Origin: Pandoraea commovens
GTDB lineage: Bacteria > Pseudomonadota > Gammaproteobacteria > Burkholderiales > Burkholderiaceae
Direction of reading: 5' to 3'
Assembly (NCBI RefSeq): GCF_902459615.1
Contig: NZ_CABPSA010000006.1
Coordinates: 124,001-188,000, forward strand
Length of the DNA: 64,000 bases
The translations under genes and the position numbers were made by a program. The notes beneath the pieces are model-generated. The model was not told the DNA's origin and ran no database searches. It was given only the letters and a program-made list of their open reading frames with translations. Each line of letters starts with the position of its first letter. The first letter of the stretch is position 1. Positions 1 through 8,847 of this stretch are shown piece by piece.

Positions 1-1
1 G

Positions 2-487
2 GCGCGCATCGGTGCAATGTTGCCGCTCGGCGGCACCGTCGGCGCAGTGATGATCGGCTTCGCGATGGACCGCACGAGTCCGTATCGTGTGTTGGCGGCT
101 TCGTATGTGATGGCCGGTATCGCGCTGTGCGTGCTGGGTGCGGTGACGCACCAGTCGGGCTGGCTGATGTTCGTCGTGTTCCTCGCGGGCTTCGGCATTG
201 CGGGATCGCAGACCGGCGCGAACGCCCTGACGGCGGCGTACTACCCGACTGCTTCCCGTGCGACGGGCGTGGCTTGGGCGCTCGGTGTCGGCCGTCTCGG
301 CTCGATCCTCGGTTCGAGCCTGGGCGGTCTGCTGATCGCCTCGGCGTCGAGCACGGCGCAGGCGTTCCAGATCGTCGCGATTCCGGCGTTTCTTGCGGCG
401 GCGCTCATGCTGGTAATGCGTCGTCGCGTGGGGCGTGGCGGTTCGCTCGCTGCATCGGCGACGCAGCCTGCACCGGGCACCGTCTGA
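2..487 (+). CDS. MFS transporter, aromatic acid:H+ symporter type (C-terminal part)
   Basis: The gene enters from beyond the left edge, so only about the last 161 residues are visible; they are open from the first complete codon. The segment holds the final four or five membrane helices of a major facilitator carrier. It contains a cytoplasmic-loop motif GFAMDRTSPYRV and the stretch GSQTGANALTAAYYPT followed by RATGVAWALGVGRLGS. The same pattern occurs in the 3-hydroxybenzoate carrier encoded at 9909-11252 (QVGANALSAEFYPT, GVGRMGS), so the two are paralogues of the AAHS (PcaK/MhbT) family. The expected role is proton-driven uptake of an aromatic acid across the inner membrane; the substrate is not known. 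A porin gene follows on the same strand after about 150 bases. Confidence 0.85.
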   Translation, partial: ARIGAMLPLGGTVGAVMIGFAMDRTSPYRVLAASYVMAGIALCVLGAVTHQSGWLMFVVFLAGFGIAGSQTGANALTAAYYPTASRATGVAWALGVGRLGSILGSSLGGLLIASASSTAQAFQIVAIPAFLAAALMLVMRRRVGRGGSLAASATQPAPGTV

Positions 488-640
488 TCCTCGCCTGAGC
501 ACTCAACGGATGCACGCCGAACCTCCGGCGTGCGTCTGCGAAGTACCCGCCGCCAGCGCACGTCCCCCGACGGCGATGCGGCGGCGCTGCAACTGACCGG
601 CACAGGTCAGGCCACCACACGTATCCATGGAGACATCACC

Positions 641-1783
641 GTGATCCACAAGGGACTGCCTGCGCTCGCGCTGGCTGCCGGCCTCGCATTGGCCACCACT
701 TCCGCTTCGGCCCAGAGCGTGACGCTCTACGGCATTCTCGACACCGGCATCGAATACATCTCGCACGCCGGGCCCAACAACAGTTCGCTCGTACGCATGC
801 CAGCCAACACGGGTTCGTTGCCGTCGCGTTGGGGCCTGCGCGGGGACGAAGACCTTGGCGGCGGTCTGCACGCGCTGTTCATGCTGGAGAACGGCTTCAA
901 CGTGCGCGCGGGCGATCTGAATCAGGGCGGACGGTTGTTCGGGCGTCAGGCGTGGGTCGGGTTGTCGAATCAATACGGCACGCTGTCGTTTGGGCGTCAG
1001 TATTCGATGACGTTCTGGGTGATGAACGATGCCGACATTCTCGGCCCGGACCTGTACGGCAGCGGCTCGCTCGACAACTACATCCCCAATGCGCGCAGCG
1101 ACAACACCGTCGCCTACAAGGGGGTGTTCAGTGGGCTTACCGTCGGTGCGACCTACTCGTTCGGACGCGACAGCGGCGGCACCGGCAACTCGCCCGGACA
1201 AGGCACCTGTGCCGGTCAGACGCCGGGACAGATGACGGCTTGCCGTCAGGTCTCCGCGATGCTGAAGTACGACACGGCGTGGTTTGGGGTGGCCGGGGCA
1301 TGGGACGAGCAACGCGGCGGTGCGGGCGCAGCTGCGAGCTTCTTCAACGGCGCGGCGGCGGTGCCGCTGACCAGTTCGTCGGACAAGGACACCCGTTGGC
1401 AATTGAACGGCTATGTGAAAGGCGGCAACTGGAAGGCGGGCGCGGGGTGGCTGGGACGTCGCGTGCAGACCGCGTCGGCCGCCGTCGCCGACGTGAATTC
1501 CGACATGTTCTACATCGGGGCGCTGTATCAGTTCTCCCCGGCATTTGCCGTCGACGGCGAAGTCTTCCGCATGTTGAACGCCCGTCAGAACGCGCGGGCG
1601 ACGATGGCCACGTTGCGCGGTACGTATTTCCTGTCGAAGCGCACGGCGGTGTACACACAAGTCGCCTGGCTTGGCAACAGCGAACATGCGGCTTACTCGG
1701 TCAGTTCGGGCGGAGCAGGGGGATCGCCCGCAGCGGGCGCGAGCCAGTTGGGCGTGAACGTCGGCATGCGGCATACGTTCTGA
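641..1783 (+). CDS. Gram-negative general porin, OmpC-like (Burkholderiales type)
   Basis: Outer-membrane trimeric beta-barrel porin of 380 residues, the normal size for this family. I chose the GTG at 641 because GGAGA lies 8 bases upstream and the protein then opens with a signal peptide (IHKGLPALALAAGLALATT) ending in SASA before QSVTLYGILDTGIEY, the canonical first strand. Typical features are SRWGLRGDEDLGGGL, the GRQAWVGL strand and a C-terminal GMRHTF ending in phenylalanine, the outer-membrane insertion signal. An upstream in-frame extension to 530 is open but would bury the signal peptide. Porins of this family often sit beside catabolic carriers; here it follows an aromatic-acid MFS gene, which suggests but does not prove a shared substrate. 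Confidence 0.93.
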   Translation: MIHKGLPALALAAGLALATTSASAQSVTLYGILDTGIEYISHAGPNNSSLVRMPANTGSLPSRWGLRGDEDLGGGLHALFMLENGFNVRAGDLNQGGRLFGRQAWVGLSNQYGTLSFGRQYSMTFWVMNDADILGPDLYGSGSLDNYIPNARSDNTVAYKGVFSGLTVGATYSFGRDSGGTGNSPGQGTCAGQTPGQMTACRQVSAMLKYDTAWFGVAGAWDEQRGGAGAAASFFNGAAAVPLTSSSDKDTRWQLNGYVKGGNWKAGAGWLGRRVQTASAAVADVNSDMFYIGALYQFSPAFAVDGEVFRMLNARQNARATMATLRGTYFLSKRTAVYTQVAWLGNSEHAAYSVSSGGAGGSPAAGASQLGVNVGMRHTF

Positions 1784-1802
1784 TCTTCTGATCGCATGAA
1801 AA

Positions 1803-1834
1803 AAACGGCGGACTGTGTTCGCAGGGCGCCGTTT
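1803..1834 (-). terminator. Intrinsic terminator between porin and aldo/keto reductase
   Basis: An 8-bp stem (AAACGGCG at 1803-1810 pairing with CGCCGTTT at 1827-1834) separates two convergent genes. On the minus strand the stem is followed by a run of T residues, so it best fits the end of the aldo/keto reductase transcript. It may also act on the porin transcript. Confidence 0.65.
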
Positions 1835-1871
1835 CTCATTCCGAACGCGGTAGACGTTCGGTGTCGATCGA

Positions 1872-2921
1872 TTACAGCAAGCCAGCCTCGGCGAGTTGCG
1901 CGCGACGTGGGTCGCCCTGACGCGAGAGCATCCAGCCCGGGTACTCGCTGGGCAGCGCGCTCGCGGCGTTGATCGCCGACAGTTCGCGTTCGTTCAGCGT
2001 GACGCGCGTGGCGGCGATGTTGTCGTCGAGCTGATCCGCGCGCTTGGCCCCGATGATGACCGTCGAGACGACCGGCTGCGCGAGCAACCAGGCGAGTGCG
2101 ATCTGCGCGACCGACACGCCCTTTTCAGTGGCGATGCCGCGCATCACGTCGATCACGTCGTAAGCACGCTCGACATTCACCGGCGGGAAGTCGAAGCTCT
2201 GGCGGCGTGCGCCGTCTTCCGTCTGGCCGTCACGCGTGTATTTGCCTGAGAGCAAGCCGCCTGCCAGCGGGCTCCACACCATCAGACCGACGTTCTCGCT
2301 GCGCAGCATCGGGACGATGTCGCGTTCCAGATCGCGCCCGGCGACGGTGTAATACGCCTGAAGTGACGCGAAGCTCGCGAGATTCAGGCGTGCCGAGATG
2401 CCTTGCGCCTTAGCGATTTGCCACGCGGCCCAGTTCGAAACACCGATGTAGCGCACGTGGCCCTGACGCACCAGCGTGTCGAGCGCGCTGAGCGTCTCTT
2501 CGATGGGCGTGACCGGGTCGAAGCCGTGCACCTGATACAGATCGATGTGATCGAGTTGCATGCGCTTGAGGCTGGCCTTGACGCCGTCCATGATGTGATA
2601 GCGCGACAGGCCGCGCGAGTTACTGCCCTGTGCGCCGGTGACCCCGAAGACCTTCGTGGCGACGACCACGCTGTCACGCGGCACGTTGAGGTTGCGCAGG
2701 GCTTGTCCGGTGAGCATCTCCGACTGGCCTTCCGAATAGACGTCGGCGGTGTCGATGAAGTTGATGCCCGCATCGAGCGCGCGACCGACGAGCGCGTCGA
2801 CATCGTTCTGCTGCAATTGGCCGATCTTGCTCCACAGGTCGCCCTGTCCGCCGAAGGTCATCGTGCCGAGGCACAGTTCCGAGACGAAGAGGCCGGTGTT
2901 GCCGAGTTTCCGTTGTCGCAT
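1872..2921 (-). CDS. Aldo/keto reductase
   Basis: NAD(P)H-dependent cytoplasmic oxidoreductase of 349 residues with the TIM-barrel AKR fold. The catalytic tetrad is visible: D and Y in DTADVYSEGQ, K in VATKVFG and H in YQVHGFD. The nucleotide-binding end has the usual VSTVIIGAKRADQLDDN segment. The start at 2921 (MRQRKLGNTGLF) is preceded by GGAG 7 bases upstream; the longer open frame to 2984 lacks family similarity. The gene is divergent from an AraC-type regulator at 3326, a common arrangement in which the regulator controls the reductase. The physiological carbonyl substrate is unknown. Confidence 0.92.
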   Translation of the reverse strand: MRQRKLGNTGLFVSELCLGTMTFGGQGDLWSKIGQLQQNDVDALVGRALDAGINFIDTADVYSEGQSEMLTGQALRNLNVPRDSVVVATKVFGVTGAQGSNSRGLSRYHIMDGVKASLKRMQLDHIDLYQVHGFDPVTPIEETLSALDTLVRQGHVRYIGVSNWAAWQIAKAQGISARLNLASFASLQAYYTVAGRDLERDIVPMLRSENVGLMVWSPLAGGLLSGKYTRDGQTEDGARRQSFDFPPVNVERAYDVIDVMRGIATEKGVSVAQIALAWLLAQPVVSTVIIGAKRADQLDDNIAATRVTLNERELSAINAASALPSEYPGWMLSRQGDPRRAQLAEAGLL

Positions 2922-3325
2922 TGCATCGCTCCGTTGAGTAGCTGCCCGTCGCAGGTGGCCGTCGGTGAGGGGGACGGTGTGCACGGGATGGGATGCATTA
3001 TGCGTCGCGGGGCATCAGGCAAGCAGTACCTGTTCCTGCACATTTCCTGCCTGATTCTGCAATCGAGTGCGATGGTGGGAGCCGTTCGGCGCGTCATTTG
3101 GCGGCAAAGCGTTGTTGAACATGGCAGTAAGGTGACAGGGTACTGTCTTGGTTTGTCGTCGGATGATCGCCGGTACAGATCGAATCTTGCCGGATTCTCC
3201 GGAATTCATGCCTGATCGTGTGGATGTGCTTCCAGAGGATCAGGCAATTTTTTATGACAGGCGTATGCTTCGATTCATTGCGGCCGGGGATGTCGAAGAC
3301 GGCCAGCCTGATTCGAGGACTTGCC
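2922..3325. promoter_or_regulatory. Divergent promoter region, AKR / AraC regulator
   Basis: 404 bases between two divergent start codons, with no credible gene. A direct repeat TTCCTGC occurs at 3033-3039 and 3044-3050, 11 bases apart (one helical turn), the spacing expected for an AraC-type half-site pair. That it is the binding site is inference. I see no other structure here. Confidence 0.4.
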
Positions 3326-4444
3326 ATGCATCTCGTCAAAACATCGCCACCTGCGTCGCATCAAGACGCGCCATTGCAGGAAGGTCACGCCAACGATCCG
3401 TCGCACGCCGCTCGCACGGAGCTGGTGCATCTGCTCGAACGCGCGACGCATGGGTTGGAAGGCACAGCACCCACGGCGGTGGACGGTTTGATGGTGCATC
3501 GCATCTTGCATCCGGGCGGGCCAAAGCCTGCGTTGCAACAACCGGCCTTCGCTGTGATCGCCCAGGGGGAGAAGCGTTTGCAGATCGGTGAAGCGCATTA
3601 CGCGTATGACCCGATGCATTACATGGTGTCGTCGGTGCATTTGCCGGTGGTGGCGCAGGTGTCCGGCGCGAGCGAGCAGTCGCCTTATCTGGGCATGCGG
3701 CTGAATCTGGTGGCGGAAGACGTCACCTCGCTGATCGGCGACGAGCATCTGCCGCCACCAGCGCCGTCGCCCTGCGGGCGCGGGTTGTACGTCAATCGGC
3801 TTGATGCTGCGTTGCTGGACGCGGTGTTGCGTCTGCTGCGTCTACTCGACGCCCCGCGCGATATTCCGATTCTTGCGCCGATGATCAAGCGCGAGATCAT
3901 CTACCGGTTGTTGATGAATGGGCAGGGGGTGTTGTTGCGTCAGATGGTGATGCAGGACAGCCAGATGAACCGGATCGCGAACGCGGTGCGGTGGTTGCGC
4001 GACCATTATGCAGAGCCGTTGCGCGTGGAATCGCTGGCGCAGGAGGTGCATATGAGCGTGTCGTCGCTGCATCACCACTTCAAGCTGGTGACGGCGATGA
4101 GCCCGTTGCAGTACCAGAAGCAATTGCGCTTGCAGGAAGCGCGTCGTTTGATCTTCGTGGCGGACGTTGCCGTGTCGTCGGCTGCGCAGGCGGTGGGTTA
4201 CGAAAGCGCATCGCAGTTCAGCCGGGAATACGCCCGCGTCTTCGTCACCCGCTGCTGCGATGCCTTCTCATACTCCGCCCACGGGTCTTGTTTCAACGCG
4301 GTGAGGCGATCGAGGGCGTTGCGCACGGTCCAGGCGTCGGCGCCGGGCAATTCGGACAATTCCTCCCAATGGACAGGCATCGATACCGCCATGCCTTCTC
4401 GCGCCCGGGCCGAGTATGCGCACACGGTAGTCGCCCCTCGGTAG
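3326..4444 (+). CDS. AraC-family transcriptional regulator with aberrant 3' end
   Basis: DNA-binding regulator of the AraC_N subfamily. The N-terminal cupin-like ligand domain spans about residues 60-210 (FAVIAQGEKRLQIGEAHY) and the paired helix-turn-helix domain about 220-305. Start 3326 has GAGGA 7 bases upstream. The second recognition helix is intact (AAQAVGYESASQFSREYARVF), but the family's usual continuation after this point (a G-x-P-P segment and a short tail) is missing. From about residue 306 the frame runs antisense through the 3' end of ligD for some 66 codons, giving a low-quality tail rich in Arg and Ser. The coding regions overlap tail-to-tail by 247 bases, best explained by a deletion that removed both natural 3' ends. 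The HTH may still work. Confidence 0.8.
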   Translation: MHLVKTSPPASHQDAPLQEGHANDPSHAARTELVHLLERATHGLEGTAPTAVDGLMVHRILHPGGPKPALQQPAFAVIAQGEKRLQIGEAHYAYDPMHYMVSSVHLPVVAQVSGASEQSPYLGMRLNLVAEDVTSLIGDEHLPPPAPSPCGRGLYVNRLDAALLDAVLRLLRLLDAPRDIPILAPMIKREIIYRLLMNGQGVLLRQMVMQDSQMNRIANAVRWLRDHYAEPLRVESLAQEVHMSVSSLHHHFKLVTAMSPLQYQKQLRLQEARRLIFVADVAVSSAAQAVGYESASQFSREYARVFVTRCCDAFSYSAHGSCFNAVRRSRALRTVQASAPGNSDNSSQWTGIDTAMPSRARAEYAHTVVAPR

Positions 4445-6711
4445 TTGCGCAGATAGTCGATGAAGCACTTCCCCACGCGATGCTTCGGTCCCATCGTCGC
4501 CGTGAACCGGTCGGGAAACACGTGCGCCATATGCTTCGCGACAGCTTCCGCGAACCCCTTCGCGAAGTCCCATTCGTGACGTCTCGCTAATGGTGTCACC
4601 ACGTGCAGCCCTTTGCCGCCGCTCGTCTTCACGAAGGCTTTCAGCCCCAGTTCGTCCAGCAGTCCACGAATGAGTTGCGCGCCTTCCACGATCTGCGCAA
4701 ACGTCACCCCCTTACCGGGGTCCAGATCGAAGATCACGCGATCGGGACGCTCGATCAGATCGCTGCGGGCATTCCACGTGTGGAACTCCACCGACCCCAT
4801 CTGCACGGCCCCGACGAGTCCCCGCGTATCAATGATCTGCATCAGCGGTTCGTGGTCCGGATCGAGCGACGGATCGAGCACATGCACGCCGGTGATCGTC
4901 TTCGCCGCATGCTTCTGGAAGAACATCTCACCGCCGATACCTTCCGGCGCGCGCAGCACAGCGACCGGCCGGTCGGCAAGGTGCGGGAGCATCCATTGGC
5001 TGACGGCGGCGTAATACTCGGCTAGCTCGACTTTCGTCACGCCCGAGTGCGTGTCCATCACGCGTTCGCCGTGTGTGATCTTCACCGGAAGTGCGGACGA
5101 TTTCGGCATGGACGGCATCTCCTTCGATGAGTCGACGGCACCGCTGCGGCGCGTCTCGCGGCGAATCTCCTTCGCCGGTTTGTCGGTACGCATAGCGTGG
5201 AACGACGCCTGACGCACATGACCGTCGCGCGTCCACTCGGCGAAGCGTACTTCGGCGACCAGCGTTGGACGCAACCAGTGCACACGCGCCCGGCCTCCCG
5301 GACGCGGTGCAGGGGACAACGAAGGGCGCGGCGTTTCAATCGCGTCGAGTTGCTTGCGCATGCGCAGCAGCGCCTCGGTATCGAAGCCGGTGCCGACCTT
5401 GCCCGCGTAGCGCAGCGTCTTGCCGTCATCGTCGTAATAGCCGAGCAGTAGCGCACCGAATCCCTGTCGAGAGCCGGAGGGTTCCGTGAACCCCACTACG
5501 ACGAACTCCTGACGCTGCGAGCACTTGAGCTTGCGCCATGCGTCGCTGCGGCCGTCGACGTAGGTCGAGTCGTCGCGCTTGACCATGATGCCTTCGAGGC
5601 CCGCTTCACATGCGCCGTGCCAGAGCGATCCGAGATCGCCCGCGATAGGTCGAAGGACCCGCACGGCATCCGTCTCTTTGCCTTCAAACATACTCGCGAG
5701 TCGCGCCTGACGCTCATGCAATGGCGCATCGCGCAGATCCTTCCCGTTACACCACGGCAGATCGAAGACGTAGATGACGATGGCGCTCTGGGCGTCTTCG
5801 TCGAACGCTCGTTGCAACGCCTGAAAGTCCGGCAACCCGCGCTCGTTTGTGACGACGGCCTCGCCATCGAGCCACGCGTTCGGGAGGCCGCGTTCGCGTA
5901 AGGCGGCCACTGCGGGTTGGAATCGGTGCGTCCAATCCTGACCCGAGCGCGTGAAGACGCGAATGTCGCTGCCCGCGATGCGGATCAGGACGCGATATCC
6001 GTCGAGCTTCAACTCGGCGTGCCATCCCTCGGATGAAGGCGCCTGATCGACTAGCGTCGCCAGCATCGGACGCACCTCGTCGGGCGGCTTGATCGAGGAT
6101 CTGCGTGATGTCGCAGGCTTCGACGTCGGCGGTTTGGCATGCGCCGATGCATGCCCGTCGTCATGCCGGTGAATCAATAGCCATTGCGGCTGACGCGCGG
6201 GCTTATCGGTACGCACCAACGTCCAGTGACCGCTGAGTCTTTCGCCTTGTAATGTGAACGACAACTTACCGTGAGCATAATCGCGCGATGCATTGCCGTC
6301 AGGTATCCAGGTGCCTCGATCCCAGATGTCGACGTGCCCCGCACCGTAGTTGCCAGCGGGAATGTCGCCTTCGAAGTCGGCGTAAGCGAGCGGATGGTCT
6401 TCGACCTGAACGGCCAGTCGCGGACGGCTGACATCCGGACTCGGTTGCTTCGGCAGAGCCCATGAACGCAGGGTGCCGTCGAGTTCCAGACGGAAGTCGT
6501 AGTGGAGGTGGCTGGCGTCATGCCGTTGGACGACATACCGCAACGCATGCTTGCGGGCTGAACGCTTACCGCGCGGCTCGGGTGTGGCGGAGAAGTCGCG
6601 TTTTGCGTCGTACGCCGCGAGCGGATCGCCGGATTTGCGACGGCGATCCGGCTTCGCGCTCGTCGCGTTGGTCGGCTTAGTTGAGGCGCGTCTCGGCATC
6701 GTCGCGCTCAC
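4198..6711 (-). CDS. ligD: ATP-dependent DNA ligase D (NHEJ), PE-LIG-POL
   Basis: Multidomain repair enzyme of 837 residues for non-homologous end joining with Ku. The N-terminal 3'-phosphoesterase domain (about 45-185) carries QRHDASHLHYDFRLE with the catalytic His and Asp. The central ligase domain (about 215-510) has the nucleotidyl lysine in ELKLDGYR (K235). The C-terminal primase/polymerase domain (about 545-820) shows GERVMD and the metal-binding FDLDPGKG. The gene starts at a GTG overlapping the ku stop as GTGA, so translation is coupled; an ATG four codons later is the alternative. The last dozen residues (RAYSRLNCDALS) are read antisense through the araC gene and do not look native, so the natural 3' end has been lost. 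Confidence 0.95.
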   Translation of the reverse strand: MSATMPRRASTKPTNATSAKPDRRRKSGDPLAAYDAKRDFSATPEPRGKRSARKHALRYVVQRHDASHLHYDFRLELDGTLRSWALPKQPSPDVSRPRLAVQVEDHPLAYADFEGDIPAGNYGAGHVDIWDRGTWIPDGNASRDYAHGKLSFTLQGERLSGHWTLVRTDKPARQPQWLLIHRHDDGHASAHAKPPTSKPATSRRSSIKPPDEVRPMLATLVDQAPSSEGWHAELKLDGYRVLIRIAGSDIRVFTRSGQDWTHRFQPAVAALRERGLPNAWLDGEAVVTNERGLPDFQALQRAFDEDAQSAIVIYVFDLPWCNGKDLRDAPLHERQARLASMFEGKETDAVRVLRPIAGDLGSLWHGACEAGLEGIMVKRDDSTYVDGRSDAWRKLKCSQRQEFVVVGFTEPSGSRQGFGALLLGYYDDDGKTLRYAGKVGTGFDTEALLRMRKQLDAIETPRPSLSPAPRPGGRARVHWLRPTLVAEVRFAEWTRDGHVRQASFHAMRTDKPAKEIRRETRRSGAVDSSKEMPSMPKSSALPVKITHGERVMDTHSGVTKVELAEYYAAVSQWMLPHLADRPVAVLRAPEGIGGEMFFQKHAAKTITGVHVLDPSLDPDHEPLMQIIDTRGLVGAVQMGSVEFHTWNARSDLIERPDRVIFDLDPGKGVTFAQIVEGAQLIRGLLDELGLKAFVKTSGGKGLHVVTPLARRHEWDFAKGFAEAVAKHMAHVFPDRFTATMGPKHRVGKCFIDYLRNYRGATTVCAYSARAREGMAVSMPVHWEELSELPGADAWTVRNALDRLTALKQDPWAEYEKASQQRVTKTRAYSRLNCDALS

Positions 6712-7673
6712 TTGGCCTTACCGGATTTGGTCGACTTGGTGCGCTTGGCCGTTGCCTTCTTTGCCGCCGTCTTCTTAACCGTCTTGCCATCCGACGCCTT
6801 TGCCGACTTACGCGCCTTGGCAGGCTTCTCCTCGACATCCTGCGCATCCACGGTTACTGCGTCGCGCTTGCCCTTCGTCCCCAGGCTCTGCTTGAGCAGC
6901 GCCATCAGATCGGTGACGTTTGCACTGTTTGCCAGCTTCGGCGCGCTCGCTTCGATCTGTGCGATCTCGCGTGTCTGACCGGACGCGATCTTGCGGTCGA
7001 TGAGCGCCTTGAGGTCGTCCTGAAAGGTGTCGTGATAATCGCCGGGACGCCACGGTCCGGACATCTCGTCGATCAACCGGATCGCCATATCCAGCTCGCG
7101 CTCGCCGGGCGCGGCGAGCTTCTGCAGCTTCTCCTTCGTCAGCCCGACCTCGGCCGGATCGCGCATCTCGTCCTGCCATCTCAGCGTGTCGAGTACGAGC
7201 GCGTCGCCCGCTGGCGCGAGCACGGCGAGATGCGCGCGCGTGTGCATCACCACGCGCGCGATGCCGAGCTTGCCCGCCTTGATGAGCGCCGCGTGCAGCA
7301 GCGCGTAGGCCTTTGCGCCGCCACGCTCGGGCACGAGGTAGTAAGGCGTGTCGAGATACATGAAGGAAACGTCCGTGGCATCGACGAACGCCAGAATGTC
7401 GACGGTCTGCGTCGCCGTCGGATTGGCCGAGCGGATCTCGTCGTCGCTGAGCACGACGTAGTTGCCTTTCTCATACTCGTAGCCGTGCACGATCTGGTCG
7501 CGCGGCACTTCCTTGCCGTTTTCCTTGTTCACACGCTTGTAGCCGACCGGCGACATGGTGCGCTTGTCGAGCCAGTCGAGATCGAGTTTGTGCGTCGTCG
7601 AGGCGGGAAACAGGGTGACGGGTACGTTGACCAGTCCGAAGCTGATGGCACCCTTCCAGATTGCGCGAGCCAT
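6708..7673 (-). CDS. ku: Ku DNA end-binding protein
   Basis: Homodimeric protein of 321 residues that binds double-strand DNA ends and recruits LigD. It has the canonical opening MARAIWKGAISFGLVNVPV, the Ku core beta-barrel to about residue 255, and a lysine/alanine-rich basic tail (KKTAAKKATAKRTKSTK) typical of bacterial Ku proteins that bind DNA internally. ATG 7673 follows GGGAG with 6 bases spacing; a TTG four codons upstream is less likely. It is the first gene of a two-gene operon with ligD, whose start overlaps the ku stop by four bases. Confidence 0.96.
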   Translation of the reverse strand: MARAIWKGAISFGLVNVPVTLFPASTTHKLDLDWLDKRTMSPVGYKRVNKENGKEVPRDQIVHGYEYEKGNYVVLSDDEIRSANPTATQTVDILAFVDATDVSFMYLDTPYYLVPERGGAKAYALLHAALIKAGKLGIARVVMHTRAHLAVLAPAGDALVLDTLRWQDEMRDPAEVGLTKEKLQKLAAPGERELDMAIRLIDEMSGPWRPGDYHDTFQDDLKALIDRKIASGQTREIAQIEASAPKLANSANVTDLMALLKQSLGTKGKRDAVTVDAQDVEEKPAKARKSAKASDGKTVKKTAAKKATAKRTKSTKSGKAK

Positions 7674-7845
7674 AGATGCTCCCAATGAGGGCTAATGTTG
7701 CGATTCTTGCAGGATAGGTCAGGTTCCCATGCATTGATTTTCTCAATGCCGATGACTGTGCCATAAGGATTCCTTGATGAAACAAAGCCGCCGGACGCTT
7801 ATCCCACTGGAATCGATGCATGACATCAGCAAAGGGAGATAGGCA

Positions 7846-8523
7846 ATGGCGATGATCGTGGCAGGGCGATTCACGACGTTCGATCAGGCGAATCTGGTGG
7901 CGAGCCGGTTGTACGACCGTTCGTTTCGACCGTCCGACGTGTCGGTGTTCTTTCTGAATCCCACCGGCCAGCACGCTAGGTTTCCGATGGGCGGCGACGT
8001 GGATGCCGATGCTGCGGCGCGTCCGGCGAGCCGGGGTGCGGCGCAGGGCATCATCGCAGGCGGTGCCTTCGGGCTTGCGCTGGGGGCATTGCTATACGTC
8101 GCGATCTGGCGCTTCTGGCTCGTCCCTGTCGTCGGCATGATGGCAGGGGCCTATCTCGGCGCGTTTCTCGGTGCTTTGCGACGCATGCAAAGCCGCGAGC
8201 GCGTGTCGGCAAAGCAGGCGGGTATGCGAGACGCCGGGGTGATGCTCGCCACGCACGTCAGCGAATCGACGGCGGACACGGCGATTGCCGTGTTGCGCGA
8301 TGCAGGCGCGGCGGAAATCGAGCAGGCGAATGGTGTATGGGAAGCGGGAGAATGGCGCGACTTCGACCCGGTGCAGCACGCTCATCATGCACAGGATGTG
8401 GCGTCGGCGCGCGACGCTGAACCCCATGCCGAGCCGACCATTGGCGTGGCGGCCAATGAGCGCAGTACGCGCGAAGGTCGCGATGCGACCCGTGCAAAGC
8501 CCCGGCGTACCGACTGGTTGTAG
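7846..8523 (+). CDS. Membrane protein with glycine-rich hairpin, function unknown
   Basis: A 225-residue protein I cannot assign to a named function. The N-terminus (IVAGRFTTFDQANLVASRLYD) resembles the small domain seen in heat-induced/general-stress 17M-like proteins. It is followed by two glycine-rich hydrophobic segments at about 67-110 (AAQGIIAGGAFGLALGALLY and VVGMMAGAYLGAFLGAL), a glycine-zipper pattern that suggests a membrane hairpin. A second copy of the small alpha/beta motif follows (MLATHVSESTADTAIAVLRD), then a polar, histidine-rich tail. The ribosome site is GGGAG/AGG just before ATG 7846. It is divergent from ku and followed by a small zinc-ribbon gene on the same strand. Confidence 0.75.
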   Translation: MAMIVAGRFTTFDQANLVASRLYDRSFRPSDVSVFFLNPTGQHARFPMGGDVDADAAARPASRGAAQGIIAGGAFGLALGALLYVAIWRFWLVPVVGMMAGAYLGAFLGALRRMQSRERVSAKQAGMRDAGVMLATHVSESTADTAIAVLRDAGAAEIEQANGVWEAGEWRDFDPVQHAHHAQDVASARDAEPHAEPTIGVAANERSTREGRDATRAKPRRTDWL

Positions 8524-8563
8524 AATCGACTGCGTCCCTTGATGACCGTTCAGGAGGCTGACA

Positions 8564-8815
8564 ATGCTGTCGATCCATACCGGTTTCGTCGTTTGCCCGA
8601 CCTGCAAGTCCCGATTCGCCGTGGCGGCCAGTGAGCCGACCGTGCAGGCGCTCCACGACTATCTCCATTCGGATGCCGAAGTGAAGTGCCCGACGTGCGA
8701 TACGATCTTCACGACAGGTAGCGCGAAGAGCAGCATCGAGTTCGAGCCCGTCAACGACGGCGAAACGCTATCGCCGTCTCCCGAGCGGAGCATTGACGGG
8801 CTCGACAATCACTGA
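8564..8815 (+). CDS. Small zinc-ribbon protein
   Basis: An 83-residue protein with two CxxC knuckles, VCPTCKSRF and KCPTCDTIF, about 30 residues apart, consistent with one bound zinc. A strong AGGAGG lies 7 bases before ATG 8564. The acidic C-terminal tail has no recognisable motif. Function is unknown; such knuckles occur in small nucleic-acid- or protein-binding proteins. It lies 40 bases after the preceding membrane-protein gene, so the two may be co-transcribed. Confidence 0.8.
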   Translation: MLSIHTGFVVCPTCKSRFAVAASEPTVQALHDYLHSDAEVKCPTCDTIFTTGSAKSSIEFEPVNDGETLSPSPERSIDGLDNH

Positions 8816-8847
8816 ATCTTTGCGTGAGCGTCGCGAGGGGCAGCGGC

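Noticed and set aside
503-1774. 423-codon open frame antisense to the porin
   Set aside because: Mirror of a high-GC coding frame; the arginine/histidine-rich translation has no motif, and the porin on the other strand has a signal peptide and family motifs.
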